56,994 bases of DNA from an uncultured Alistipes sp. GTDB taxonomy: Bacteria; Bacteroidota; Bacteroidia; Bacteroidales; Rikenellaceae. The stretch covers positions 1 through 56,994 of the forward strand of contig UQUQ01000014.1 in NCBI GenBank assembly GCA_900544265.1, in the 5' to 3' direction. Numbering within the stretch: the first letter of the stretch is position 1; the number at the start of each line of letters is the position of its first letter. Under the pieces are notes generated by a model. It saw only the letters and a program-made list of their open reading frames with translations, made no database searches and was not told the origin of the DNA. Shown one piece after another: positions 28,077 through 36,192 of this stretch. Position numbers and translations under genes: made by a program.

Positions 28077-29105
28077 TCACAGACTGCCGAGAAACTCCGT
28101 GATCGCCTGTACGAGCCCGGGGGCGAGGGGCAGCGTCGGGTCGCCGTAGGCCGTGTGGAGCTGCCCTTCGAGGGTCGTTTCGGCGCACGCCTTGAGCGTG
28201 TGCGCCATGCCGGGGATGATGCACTTCCGGGCATCGCGCCGTGCCGCGGCGAGTGTCTCGGCGTTGTCCGCGGGAACCTGCAGGTCGTTGCCGCCGCCGA
28301 CGATCAGCACCGGAACCTTCGCCTTGCGCAGCTCCTGCCGCGGGTCGTAGCGCATCTGCGAGATGATGAAGGGCTGCACACCGGAGTTGAAGAGCGCCTG
28401 CAATCCCTGTGTGTGGTAGGTCATGTCGACCCGCTCGCCCCGCTTGAGCGCGGCGATAATCTGCTCGGCTTCGACGAAGAGCTCCATGTGCGCCGGAACG
28501 AGCTGCCCGGCCAGCTGCAGGCGGAGCACCTCGTCCATCGGGTAACCGGCGCCGCAGAGCGAGATGATGCCCGCGACGGCGGGTGAGCGCTGAGCGGCGA
28601 CCGACGCGATGAGCGCCCCTTCGCTGTGGCCCGCGAGCACCACGCGGCGGAAGCCCTCGCCGGCGAGGTAGTCGGCCAGCGCCGCGGCGTCGTCGATGTA
28701 TTGGTCGAGGGTCAGCTCCGCCACGAGCGTCGGGTCGTCGAGCACGCTTGATCCGATGGCCCGCTTGTCGTAGCGCAGCACGGCGTAGCCCGCCGCGGTC
28801 AGCTCCTCGGCCAGCAGGCGGTAGCAGTCGCAGCGGATGCCCAGCCGGTTGTTGCCGTCGCGGTCCGTCGGGCCCGACCCGGCAATCAGCAGCACGGCGG
28901 TCTCCGCCCCGCGGGCGGGCACCGTCAGCGTGCCGTAGAGACGGCCGAAGTCGCGTTCGAGTGCGACGGGGCGCTCCTCGCATGCCGGGGCGGCCGCAGC
29001 GCTTTCGGGTGCGGGTGTCGGGGGTGTTTCGGCGGGTTGTGCGGCGGTGCGAAGGATCGTCGCCACCGTCAGCAGGGTGCAGAGTCCGTAAAGCAGTCGT
29101 TTCAT
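28077..29105 (-). CDS. Exported alpha/beta hydrolase
   Basis: A 342-residue secreted hydrolase with signal peptide MKRLLYGLCTLLTVATILRTAA and an Ala/Pro-rich linker. It has the nucleophile elbow GHSEGALIA near residue 170, an oxyanion-side LLIAGSGPTDRDGNN near 72, the catalytic Asp in IVGGGNDLQVP near 270 and the His in GMAHTLK near 300. The GSGP-x-DRDGN signature is typical of a Bacteroidota/actinobacterial serine hydrolase group annotated as alpha/beta hydrolase or peptidase. The substrate is unknown. It lies 13 bp downstream of murF on the same strand and is followed by a strong terminator. Confidence 0.88.
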   Translation of the reverse strand: MKRLLYGLCTLLTVATILRTAAQPAETPPTPAPESAAAAPACEERPVALERDFGRLYGTLTVPARGAETAVLLIAGSGPTDRDGNNRLGIRCDCYRLLAEELTAAGYAVLRYDKRAIGSSVLDDPTLVAELTLDQYIDDAAALADYLAGEGFRRVVLAGHSEGALIASVAAQRSPAVAGIISLCGAGYPMDEVLRLQLAGQLVPAHMELFVEAEQIIAALKRGERVDMTYHTQGLQALFNSGVQPFIISQMRYDPRQELRKAKVPVLIVGGGNDLQVPADNAETLAAARRDARKCIIPGMAHTLKACAETTLEGQLHTAYGDPTLPLAPGLVQAITEFLGSL

Positions 29106-29118
29106 AATGCGTTGTTTT

Positions 29119-30363
29119 TCAGAGTTTGTCGACGATGCGTTCCAGCCCGATGCCGCGCGAGGCCTTGACGAGGATCAGCGCGTCGTGCAGCGGTGCGGCG
29201 GCGAGTGCTTCGGCGAGCTCCGTGCACGAGGGGTAGAGGCGTGCGGCCGGTCGCGGTTCGGGCAGCGAGGCGTAGGCGCGGGCGAACTCGCCGCCCACGA
29301 GCAGCAGCTCCGCCGCGGGGTCCTGCGCCGCCTGGAGGATGACCTGCCGGTGCTCCTCTTCGGACCAGGCGCCCAGTTCGAGCATGTCGCCCAGAATCAG
29401 CACGCGGCGCGAGCGCCCGCCGAGCGGCTCGGCGAGGAAGTTGCCCACCGAGGCGTGCATGCTCGACGGGTTGGCGTTGTAGCAGTCGACGATGAGCGTG
29501 TTGCGGTCGGTCTGCATGCGCTGCGAGCGGTTGTTGTCGGGAATATACCCCGCGATGGCGCGGCGGATGCGCTCGTCGGGGATGTCGAAGTGGCGCCCCA
29601 CGGCGATGGCCGCGGCGACGTTGAAGCGGTTGTACTCCCCCTCGAGGTGGTGTTCGTAGCCGTCGGCCAGCGCGGCCGTGTAGCGCACCGTGCGGAGCGT
29701 CGGCCGCTCGTCGGCCATCGACGCCAGCACGGCGTCGTCGCTGCGCACGAAGGCGCAGCCGCCCGTTGCGGCGAGCCGGTCGTAGAGCTCGCCCTTGCCG
29801 CGCCGCACCCCCTCCGGGCCGCCGAAGCCTTCGAGGTGGGCACGCCCGACGTTGGTCAGCAGCCCGTAGTCGGGCTCGGCGATCGAGGCCAGCAGGGCGA
29901 TCTCGCCGCAGGCGCTCGCCCCCATCTCCACGACGCCGAACTGCGTGTGGGCATCCATCGCCAGCAGCGTCAGCGGCACGCCGATGTGGTTGTTCAGGTT
30001 GCCCTGCGTGGCGTGGATCGTGAAGCGCTCGGCCAGCACGCGGCTTATGAGCTCCTTGGTCGTCGTCTTGCCGTTGCTGCCCGAGATGGCAAGGATCGGG
30101 ATGCCCAGTGCGCGGCGGTGTTCGCGCGCCAGCTGCTGCAGGGCGCGCAGCGTGTCGGGCACGAGGTGCATGCGCGGGTCCGTGGCGGCCGCGGGGTCGT
30201 CGACGACGGCGTATGCCGCCCCCTTGTCGAGGGCCTCGGCGGCGAAGCGGTTGCCGTCGAAGGTGGCGCCGTGCAGCGCGAAGAAAATCGAGCCGGGCAC
30301 GATGCGCCGCGTGTCGGTCGAGACGCCTGCGCAGGCCCGGAACAGTTCGTAAAGTGGTGACAT
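29119..30363 (-). CDS. murF: UDP-MurNAc-tripeptide-D-Ala-D-Ala ligase
   Basis: Adds the D-Ala-D-Ala dipeptide to the UDP-MurNAc-tripeptide, the last cytosolic step of the peptidoglycan stem. The product has 414 residues. The N-terminal domain has DTRRIVPGSIFFAL, the P-loop is SGSNGKTTTKELI near residue 97, the central domain includes GVVEMGASACGEIALLASI near 143, and the C-terminal domain has VDCYNANPSSMHASV near 285 and LGDMLELGAWSEEEH near 315. The ATG at 30363 was chosen at MSPLYELFRA. The frame runs further upstream through terminator-like repeats that should not be coding. Confidence 0.95.
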   Translation of the reverse strand: MSPLYELFRACAGVSTDTRRIVPGSIFFALHGATFDGNRFAAEALDKGAAYAVVDDPAAATDPRMHLVPDTLRALQQLAREHRRALGIPILAISGSNGKTTTKELISRVLAERFTIHATQGNLNNHIGVPLTLLAMDAHTQFGVVEMGASACGEIALLASIAEPDYGLLTNVGRAHLEGFGGPEGVRRGKGELYDRLAATGGCAFVRSDDAVLASMADERPTLRTVRYTAALADGYEHHLEGEYNRFNVAAAIAVGRHFDIPDERIRRAIAGYIPDNNRSQRMQTDRNTLIVDCYNANPSSMHASVGNFLAEPLGGRSRRVLILGDMLELGAWSEEEHRQVILQAAQDPAAELLLVGGEFARAYASLPEPRPAARLYPSCTELAEALAAAPLHDALILVKASRGIGLERIVDKL

Positions 30364-30374
30364 GACAGCAAAAA

Positions 30375-30438
30375 TTGAAAAAGGGATGCTCCCTCTTGTT
30401 GAAAAAGGGACGCTCCCCCTGGCGGTCGGAAGCGTCCC
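30375..30438 (-). terminator. Duplicated terminator module between the cbrC-like gene and murF
   Basis: On the minus strand, GGGACGCT (30438-30431) pairs with AGCGTCCC (30414-30407) and is followed by TTTTT (30406-30402). A second, 24-bp-periodic copy of the unit ttgaaaaagggaYgctcccYc (30375-30395 and 30399-30419 on +) supplies a shorter GGGA/TCCC hairpin with its own T-run. It lies immediately before the murF ATG. Confidence 0.65.
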
Positions 30439-30452
30439 GGTATGGCGTGTGG

Positions 30453-30980
30453 TTATTCCCGGTCGACGTAGAGGTGGTAGGCTCCGCAGTGGAGGCAGCG
30501 GAAGAGGTAGCCGGCCGTCTGGCCCACGGCCTGGAGCACCTCCCGCACGCGGGGATCGCCGCCCCGCTCCTCGTAGTCGGCGAAGACGGCGTCGGCAATG
30601 CCCATCGCTTCGAGCTCCTCGGTGCCGACGTCCCCGAGGAAGGTGCAGTAGTCGTCGCAGCAGCAGGGGAAGAAGTCTCCCTGCCAGCTCGGGTAGCCCG
30701 GCGTGCGGTGGTAGAGTTCGTCCGCCTTCGCGGGGTCGGTGACGAGCCGGCTTCCGCGCGTTATGAACGTCGCGTCGAACTTGCGGGCCGCCTCGCCGCT
30801 GTGAAGGCACTCGGCGCAGACGCGCGGCGCCGGGCCCGCGCAGTAGACCGCACCCGTGTAGAACCACTCGCGCGGGCGGCCGCAGACGTCGCAGACCCCC
30901 TCCTCGCGGCGGATGATGCCGCACTCGTAGGCGGCGGCGTTGTAGCGGAAGGCCACGGGGCCCTTCGGTGTGTCGGACAT
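30453..30980 (-). CDS. CbrC/UPF0167-family zinc-binding protein
   Basis: A 175-residue protein of the CbrC (YieJ) family. It shows the family's opening FRYNAAAYECGIIRREEG, a CDVCG pair near residue 30, the central FYTGAVYCAG, ECLHSGEAARKFDATF and the acidic/Cys PCCCDDYCTFLGD near 105, and it ends with CLHCGAYHLYVD. The CxxC pairs suggest one or two zinc sites. Its E. coli relative is linked to colicin E2 tolerance through the CreBC regulon; no such context is present here, and the function is unknown. The start is 1 bp after the upstream stop. Confidence 0.85.
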   Translation of the reverse strand: MSDTPKGPVAFRYNAAAYECGIIRREEGVCDVCGRPREWFYTGAVYCAGPAPRVCAECLHSGEAARKFDATFITRGSRLVTDPAKADELYHRTPGYPSWQGDFFPCCCDDYCTFLGDVGTEELEAMGIADAVFADYEERGGDPRVREVLQAVGQTAGYLFRCLHCGAYHLYVDRE

Positions 30981-30981
30981 G

Positions 30982-32055
30982 TCAGATGTGTTTGTCTCCG
31001 TTGTGGAACTTCACCTCGTCGATGAATTTCTTGATGTTCTGCTCCTCGGCGCGCGGGCAGATCATCAGCACGTCGTCCGTGTCGACGACGATGTACTCCT
31101 TCAGGCCGCTGATGACGGCGATCTTCCCCGCGGGCAGCGAGACGATCGACGAGCGCGTGTCGTAGAGGTAGCACCCTTCCGCGGGGATGGTGTTGGCGTA
31201 GCGGTCCTTGCGCGAGTGCTGGTAGACCGATCCCCACGTGCCGACGTCGCTCCAGCCGAACTCGCCGCAGCGCACGTAGACGTTGTCGGCCTTCTCCATG
31301 ATGCCGTAGTCGATCGAGATGGCGCGGCACTCCGAGAAGGCGATCTCGACGACGCGGCGCTCGGCCTCGGTGCCTGTGGCCTGCATCACGCCGCTGAAGA
31401 GCTGGTGGTGTTCGGGCAGGTACTTCTCGAAGGCCTCGATGATGCTGCGGACCTTCCAGATGAAGATGCCCGAGTTCCAGTAGAACTCGCCGCACTGGAT
31501 GAAGGTCTGCGCCAGCTCGAGGTTGGGCTTCTCGGTGAAGCACTTGACCTTGCTGATGGGCTGCGAGTCCGAGACCTGGATGTAGCCGTAGCCCGTCTCG
31601 GGGCGCGTGGGCTTGATGCCCACGGTCATCAGGGCGTCGTGCCGCTCGGCGAAGTCGAGGCACTCGCCGATGATGGAGAGGAAATCCTCCTCGTTGAGGA
31701 TCAGGTGGTCCGACGGCGTGACGATCATCTCCGCGTCGGGGTCGCGCTTCATGAGCGTGTAGGCCGCATAGGCGATGCAGGGGGCCGTGTTGCGGCCCAC
31801 GGGCTCGCAGAGCACCTGCGAGGCCCCGATCTCGGGAATGTGCTCCAGTACGAGCGACTTGTATCGGTCGTTGGTCACCACGAGGAAGTTCTCCGGAGGC
31901 ACGATCTTCGCGAAGCGTTCGTAGGCCTGGCGGATGAAGGATTTTCCCGTACCCAGGATGTCGAGGAACTGCTTGGGCATCGACTGCCGGCTCTTGGGCC
32001 AGAAGCGCGTGCCGACGCCTCCCGCCATGATGACACAATATTTGTTGCTGTTCAT
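30982..32055 (-). CDS. manC: Mannose-1-phosphate guanylyltransferase
   Basis: Forms GDP-mannose from mannose-1-phosphate and GTP for surface glycans and GDP-fucose. The 357-residue product has the nucleotide-binding signature MAGGVGTRFWPKSR near residue 10, PKQFLDILG near 27, the GRNTAPC motif near 87, VTPSDHLI near 112 and the substrate-site CFTEKPN near 173. Unlike many proteobacterial proteins it lacks the C-terminal phosphomannose isomerase domain. The symbol manC is used in the broad sense. It heads a run with the CbrC-like gene, murF and the hydrolase. Minus-strand TATCTTTG (32087-32080) is a likely -7 box. Confidence 0.92.
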   Translation of the reverse strand: MNSNKYCVIMAGGVGTRFWPKSRQSMPKQFLDILGTGKSFIRQAYERFAKIVPPENFLVVTNDRYKSLVLEHIPEIGASQVLCEPVGRNTAPCIAYAAYTLMKRDPDAEMIVTPSDHLILNEEDFLSIIGECLDFAERHDALMTVGIKPTRPETGYGYIQVSDSQPISKVKCFTEKPNLELAQTFIQCGEFYWNSGIFIWKVRSIIEAFEKYLPEHHQLFSGVMQATGTEAERRVVEIAFSECRAISIDYGIMEKADNVYVRCGEFGWSDVGTWGSVYQHSRKDRYANTIPAEGCYLYDTRSSIVSLPAGKIAVISGLKEYIVVDTDDVLMICPRAEEQNIKKFIDEVKFHNGDKHI

Positions 32056-32079
32056 GAGTTAATATGGCGTTAAGTAAGG

Positions 32080-32107
32080 CAAAGATAAAAATATTTTAGT
32101 AACTTTG
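32080..32107. promoter_or_regulatory. Divergent -7 boxes for manC and pssA
   Basis: TATCTTTG on the minus strand (32087-32080) faces manC, and TAACTTTG on the plus strand (32100-32107) faces pssA. Neither has a clean TTTG at -33, so only the -7 elements are supported. Confidence 0.55.
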
Positions 32108-32137
32108 CCGCCTGATGCGGATTAAATTTGCGCGACG

Positions 32138-32866
32138 ATGAAGATCAGACTGTTCACCATCCCCAACATGCTGACCCTCTCGAACCTGCTCTGCGGCACG
32201 TTCGCACTGGTGTCGGCGCTCAAGTACGGCAACCTCGAATGGAGCTTCTGGTTCGTGGTGCTGGCCGCCGTGTTCGACTTCTTCGACGGCTTCGTCGCGC
32301 GCCTGCTCGGGCAGAGCTCCCCGATCGGCCTGCAGCTCGACTCGCTGGCCGACGTCGTCTCGTTCGGTGCTGTGCCCGCCGCCGTGCTCTACGTGATGAC
32401 CACGCACTCGTTCGCCCGGGAGGAGACCCTGCTGCTGTACGTCTTCGCCTTTGCGAGCTTCCTGCTGGCCGCCTTCTCGGCCCTGCGGCTGGCGAAGTTC
32501 AACATCGACGAGACGCAGCACGAGGAGTTCTGCGGCCTGCCCACCCCGGCCAACGCCCTCTTCTTCACCTCGCTCGGGCTTATCAGCGCCCGCACGGGTT
32601 TCGACTTCGGCGGGCCCGTGCTCATCTGCATCATGCCGCTCATGGCCTGGCTGCTCGTGTCGCCCGTGAGGATGTTCGCCCTCAAGTTCCGCGGCTTCGG
32701 CTGGCGCGGAAACCAGGTGCGCTACCTCTTCCTGCTGCTGGCCGTCGTGCTGATCGTCATCCTGCGCCTCTACGCCGTGCCGGCGATCATCGTCGCCTAC
32801 ATCCTGATCTCGGCCCTGCGCTGGGGCATGATGCTCTATCGCGCAAAGGATTGTGAACAAGCGTGA
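32138..32866 (+). CDS. pssA: CDP-diacylglycerol-serine O-phosphatidyltransferase
   Basis: Integral membrane enzyme making phosphatidylserine, the precursor of phosphatidylethanolamine. The 242-residue product carries the CDP-alcohol phosphotransferase signature near residue 50: DFFDGFVARLL followed by G and LDSLADVVSFG, matching D-x2-D-G-x2-A-R-x8-G-x3-D-x3-D. It has about seven to eight hydrophobic helices. The opening IRLFTIPNMLTLSNLLCG is typical of type II PssA. No psd gene is adjacent. Confidence 0.93.
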   Translation: MKIRLFTIPNMLTLSNLLCGTFALVSALKYGNLEWSFWFVVLAAVFDFFDGFVARLLGQSSPIGLQLDSLADVVSFGAVPAAVLYVMTTHSFAREETLLLYVFAFASFLLAAFSALRLAKFNIDETQHEEFCGLPTPANALFFTSLGLISARTGFDFGGPVLICIMPLMAWLLVSPVRMFALKFRGFGWRGNQVRYLFLLLAVVLIVILRLYAVPAIIVAYILISALRWGMMLYRAKDCEQA

Positions 32867-32898
32867 TTTGTATAATTAAAAAATTTTAATTACCTTTG
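32867..32898 (+). promoter_or_regulatory. Promoter of the porin-like gene
   Basis: TTTG (32867-32870, directly after the pssA stop), a 20-bp A/T-rich spacer and TACCTTTG (32891-32898) are a full consensus match. The ATG is at 32921, so the leader is short. Confidence 0.85.
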
Positions 32899-32920
32899 CC
32901 GCGGTTTTCCGCCCGTTGAC

Positions 32921-35065
32921 ATGTCGCCACTGTCGAAACGCATACTGCTGATGCTGCTCGTCGGGCTCTGCCTGGCGGCTCCCGCCGCACTGCGTGCGCA
33001 GCACTTCGATGCCAGCGACCTGATGCGTGCCCAGCAGCGCGGCCAGTCGACGAGCCTCTACGGAGGCAACCCCTACGAGCAGACCGGCGAGGAGAATGCC
33101 GAGGGACAGCAGCCGCAGGACACGACCAAGAAGGAGCGGAAGATCCGCAAGCCGCTCGAATCGTACTTCTTCAGCGATTCGATCCGCGCGCTCAACAACT
33201 TCATGTGGAACGTGCGGCGCGACTACAACCGCGTGGAGATCGGGACGCTCGACACGATGCTGACCGACTACCGGATCGACTATCCGTTCTACCGCGAGGA
33301 TGTGGGCGACATCGCGCAGGGCGCGCTCGGGCAGGCTTCGCTGCCGCTGAACTACTTCCGGCGGCCGCAGTTCTTTGACTTCATGTTTGCGAGTCCCTAC
33401 TACGCGTATACCTACGACATGGAGAACGTGCCGTTCTACAACACCAAGCGGCCGCTCATCCGCATGAACTACGCCGAGTCGGGCCAGAAGCGCTACCGCG
33501 AGGAGAACTTCGGCATCATGGTGGCGCAGAACGTCTCCCCGACGACGGGCTTCAATGTCGACTACAAGTCGCGCGGCACGAAGGGCCAGTACATCTGGTC
33601 GCGGACGAAGAACCACAACCTCTCGCTGGCCGTGAGCCATACGGGCAAGCGCTACTCGGTGCATGCGGCCTTCTACAACAACCACATCGAGCAGCAGGAG
33701 AACGGCGGCGTGGTGGGCGCGTGGGCCATTGCCGACACGACCTTCGACCTGCCCTCGGGCGTGCCGATGAAGCTGGCCGACGCCCAGGCCCAGAACACCT
33801 ACCGCAACAACGGCTTCTTCATCACGCAGTCCTACGGTATTCCGCTGCAGCGCATGACCGACTACGACTTCTCGATGGCGGGGCTTTCGGCCGTCTACAT
33901 CGGCCACTCGTTCGAGTACAGCTCCTGGAGCAAGGTCTACTCCGACATCCGGGCGACCTACACCGACGAGCGCGACCACCGCGACGAGCAGGGCAACTTC
34001 GTGCCGGCTACCTACGAATACTACGACAACTGGTTCATCAACCCCGAGCAGACGCGCGATTCGATCTACGAACGGCGCATCTCGAACCGCTTTTTCGTGC
34101 AGGCGCAGCCGTGGGACCGCGATGGCGTGGTGGGTACGATCGACGGCGGTGTGGGCATCGACCTGCATACCTACTCGCAGTTCATGATGGATGATTTCCT
34201 CACGGGGAAGTACACGAAGGTGAAGAAGACCAGCTACTTCGTCTACGGCTCCGTCGAGGGCAAGATAAAGAAGTACGTCGACTGGGACGCGAACCTGAAG
34301 TTCTACCCGTCGGGGTACAGAGGCGGAGACCTCTCGCTCGGCGCCCACCTGGCGCTGACGGGCTTTCTCCGCGGACACCCTCTGATTCTCGAAGGGCGGT
34401 TCTCGCTGGACCGCCGCTCGCCCAACTACTGGCAGGAGAATCTTTTCTCGAACCACTATGTGTGGTCCACTCCCTTGAGCAGGGAGAATGAAACCCGTTT
34501 CGAGGTGAAGTTTTCCGTCCCCGATTATGCCTTCGAGGCCGGGGCCTGGCAAAGCGTCGCAACCGACAAAATCTACTATGCGTCGGACAGCAACGTGGCC
34601 CAGAAGAGCGGAAGCGTAAGCCTCACGGGTGTGTATGCTCGCAAGGATTTCCGCCTCGGCGGACTTCATTTGGACAACAGGGTATTGCTGCAGTGGAGTA
34701 CGGATCAGGAAGTTGTACCCGTTCCGCTTCTCAGCGCCTTCCTCTCGTATTACTACGAGTTCTGGGTCGTGCGCGACGTACTGCGCCTTCAGATCGGACT
34801 GGACGGACGCTACAATACGATGTATTATGCACCCGGTTACAATCCGGCACTGTCGGTGTTCTACAATCAGCGGGAGTTCGAGGTGGGGAACTATCCCTAC
34901 GTGGACGCCTACGTGATGGGAAAGTGGAAGAGAATGCGGATATTCATCAAATATCAGCATCTGAACAAGGGTTTGTTCGGCAACGGAGCCTATTTTTCGG
35001 CGGCGGGTTATCCGCTCAATCCGGGCATGTTCAAACTCGGCATCTCATGGGGATTCTATGATTAG
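32921..35065 (+). CDS. Putative outer-membrane porin (Porin_10-like)
   Basis: A 714-residue exported protein with signal peptide MSPLSKRILLMLLVGLCLAAPAALRA, a polar linker (about 30-75), and then a long beta-barrel with alternating aromatic strands and a C-terminal aromatic end (GISWGFYD). Sequence such as FFDFMFASPYYAYTYDMENVPFYNTKRP (read in part) and VMGKWKRMRIFIKYQHLNKG resembles the Bacteroidota putative porin family (Porin_10). No plug domain was seen, so it is not a TonB receptor. Codon use shifts sharply to A/T-ending codons from about 34440 to the stop. The transglycosylase gene follows after 44 bp with no promoter seen. Confidence 0.82.
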   Translation: MSPLSKRILLMLLVGLCLAAPAALRAQHFDASDLMRAQQRGQSTSLYGGNPYEQTGEENAEGQQPQDTTKKERKIRKPLESYFFSDSIRALNNFMWNVRRDYNRVEIGTLDTMLTDYRIDYPFYREDVGDIAQGALGQASLPLNYFRRPQFFDFMFASPYYAYTYDMENVPFYNTKRPLIRMNYAESGQKRYREENFGIMVAQNVSPTTGFNVDYKSRGTKGQYIWSRTKNHNLSLAVSHTGKRYSVHAAFYNNHIEQQENGGVVGAWAIADTTFDLPSGVPMKLADAQAQNTYRNNGFFITQSYGIPLQRMTDYDFSMAGLSAVYIGHSFEYSSWSKVYSDIRATYTDERDHRDEQGNFVPATYEYYDNWFINPEQTRDSIYERRISNRFFVQAQPWDRDGVVGTIDGGVGIDLHTYSQFMMDDFLTGKYTKVKKTSYFVYGSVEGKIKKYVDWDANLKFYPSGYRGGDLSLGAHLALTGFLRGHPLILEGRFSLDRRSPNYWQENLFSNHYVWSTPLSRENETRFEVKFSVPDYAFEAGAWQSVATDKIYYASDSNVAQKSGSVSLTGVYARKDFRLGGLHLDNRVLLQWSTDQEVVPVPLLSAFLSYYYEFWVVRDVLRLQIGLDGRYNTMYYAPGYNPALSVFYNQREFEVGNYPYVDAYVMGKWKRMRIFIKYQHLNKGLFGNGAYFSAAGYPLNPGMFKLGISWGFYD

Positions 35066-35109
35066 CGTATTGTTCTGCGCGGAATGAACTGCCCGCAAAG
35101 CAATCATTT

Positions 35110-35811
35110 ATGTTGAAGAAAACGGTATTGACGTTTGCGTTCTTAACAACACTTACTACCTTTTACGGCTTGAATGCCCGGTTCAGCGCCCCCGAGACGG
35201 AAGACATGGCGCTGGACGAGACGGCCGGAATCCTGACGGCGACAGCCCCCGCAGCGGCGGAGAAGCCCGTCATTTCGGCCTATGATGACCTGATTCGCCG
35301 CGTCAGCGAGCGCGAAGGCAACGACTGGCGTCTGATGAGCGCTATCGCCTACCACGAGTCGCGCTTCACGCCCGACATTACGTCGCGCAGCGGCGCCCGC
35401 GGCTTGATGCAGATCATGCCCTCGGTGGCACGTCAGTTCGACGTGCCGGTGGAGGAGATCTCCGATCCCGAGACCAACGTGTGGCTCGCGAACAGGCTGC
35501 TGACGGAAATCGAGTCGATGCTGCGCCTTCCGGAGAGCACCTCCGAGACGGATCGCATGAGCATCGTGCTGGCCTCCTACAACAGCGGCATCGGACATGT
35601 GAACGATGCCCGGCGTCTGGCCCGCCTCAACGGCGAGGACCCGAACTCCTGGGAGGTGGTGGCCCGCTACCTGCAACTGAAGGCGGAGCCCGAGTATTAT
35701 CAGAACGAAGTCGTCAAATGCGGACGCTTCACCGGCAGCCGGCAGACGCTGGCCTACGTGAAGGATGTGATCGGCCGCTACGACACGTACTGCCGCATCG
35801 CCCGGCGATAG
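35110..35811 (+). CDS. Exported lytic transglycosylase (SLT domain)
   Basis: A 233-residue murein-cleaving enzyme. After an N-terminal signal or anchor (MLKKTVLTFAFLTTLTTFYGL), the SLT domain spans about 55-215. The catalytic Glu is in AIAYHESRFTPD near residue 80, followed by SRSGARGLMQIMPSVARQF near 93 and ASYNSGIGHVNDARRLA near 157. It resembles the MltF/Slt C-terminal domain without the solute-binding domain. The first 60 bp or so are A/T-rich, like the end of the preceding porin gene, while the remainder is G+C-rich. Confidence 0.92.
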   Translation: MLKKTVLTFAFLTTLTTFYGLNARFSAPETEDMALDETAGILTATAPAAAEKPVISAYDDLIRRVSEREGNDWRLMSAIAYHESRFTPDITSRSGARGLMQIMPSVARQFDVPVEEISDPETNVWLANRLLTEIESMLRLPESTSETDRMSIVLASYNSGIGHVNDARRLARLNGEDPNSWEVVARYLQLKAEPEYYQNEVVKCGRFTGSRQTLAYVKDVIGRYDTYCRIARR

Positions 35812-35827
35812 GGCGGCGGTAAACCAC

Positions 35828-35865
35828 AAAGCCGGAATCCCCGTTACGGGATTCCGGCTTTTTTT
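35828..35865 (+). terminator. Intrinsic terminator after the transglycosylase gene
   Basis: Perfect 14-bp stem AAAGCCGGAATCCC (35828-35841) / GGGATTCCGGCTTT (35848-35861), a 6-nt loop and seven T residues. Confidence 0.9.
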
Positions 35866-35906
35866 GTGCCCTGTCCGCCTGCCGCTGGTATTGCTGCGGT
35901 TCGTGA

Positions 35907-36060
35907 ATTGCCGGCGTTTGCGTTCCGTCCCTGCCTGCTGCCGCGGGTTGATATCGTCGCATGTTACGCATTGCGGTTTTCGCGGATTGCCGGCGTTTGC
36001 GTTCCGTCCCTGCCTGCTGCCGCGGGTTGTTATCGTCGCATGTTACGCATTGCGGTTTTC
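35907..36060 (+). repeat. 79-bp direct tandem repeat, two copies
   Basis: A 75-bp segment beginning attgccggcgtttgcgttcc occurs at 35907-35981 and again at 35986-36060, with a 79-bp period and a single A/T difference. A shorter degenerate unit (attgctgcggttcgtga) just upstream near 35889-35905 suggests an older partial copy. It is non-coding by context. Confidence 0.92.
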
Positions 36061-36080
36061 CATCCTGTCGCAGCGCTCCC

Positions 36081-36116
36081 TTCACTTTTCACCTTTTACT
36101 TTTCACCTTTCACCTT
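36081..36116 (+). repeat. Heptanucleotide repeat array, third locus
   Basis: Units (t)tcac, ttttcac, cttttac, ttttcac, ctttcac, ctt. It shares the terminal 17 bp ttttcacctttcacctt with the arrays at 3356 and 14363. It ends 2 bp before the A-run of the operon terminator at 36119. Confidence 0.85.
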
Positions 36117-36118
36117 GC

Positions 36119-36160
36119 AAAAAGGGGGTGGGCGGAAGCGCCGCAGCACCTCCGCCCACC
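36119..36160 (-). terminator. Terminator of the fimbrillin/DUF4493/PCMD operon
   Basis: Minus-strand stem GGTGGGCGGA (36160-36151) / TCCGCCCACC (36136-36127) with a 14-nt loop, then CCC and TTTTT (36123-36119). It lies 33 bp past the last gene of the operon. Confidence 0.8.
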
Positions 36161-36192
36161 GTCGTGTCGGATCGGACCCTGCGGTCCGAAGA

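Larger units (their letters stand above)
35812..36192. other. Repeat-rich intergenic region between convergent genes
   Basis: This 381-bp gap contains, in order, the transglycosylase terminator, a 79-bp tandem repeat, a heptanucleotide array, and the terminator of the minus-strand lipoprotein operon. No gene is called. Confidence 0.8.

Noticed and set aside
34440..35170. Mobile element insertion to explain the low-G+C patch
   Set aside because: There is no transposase, terminal inverted repeat or target duplication, and the porin frame is uninterrupted. Recombination is the simpler reading.
35907..36060. CRISPR-like interpretation of the 79-bp repeats
   Set aside because: There are only two full copies, the units are adjacent without unique spacers, they are far longer than CRISPR repeats, and no cas gene is nearby.
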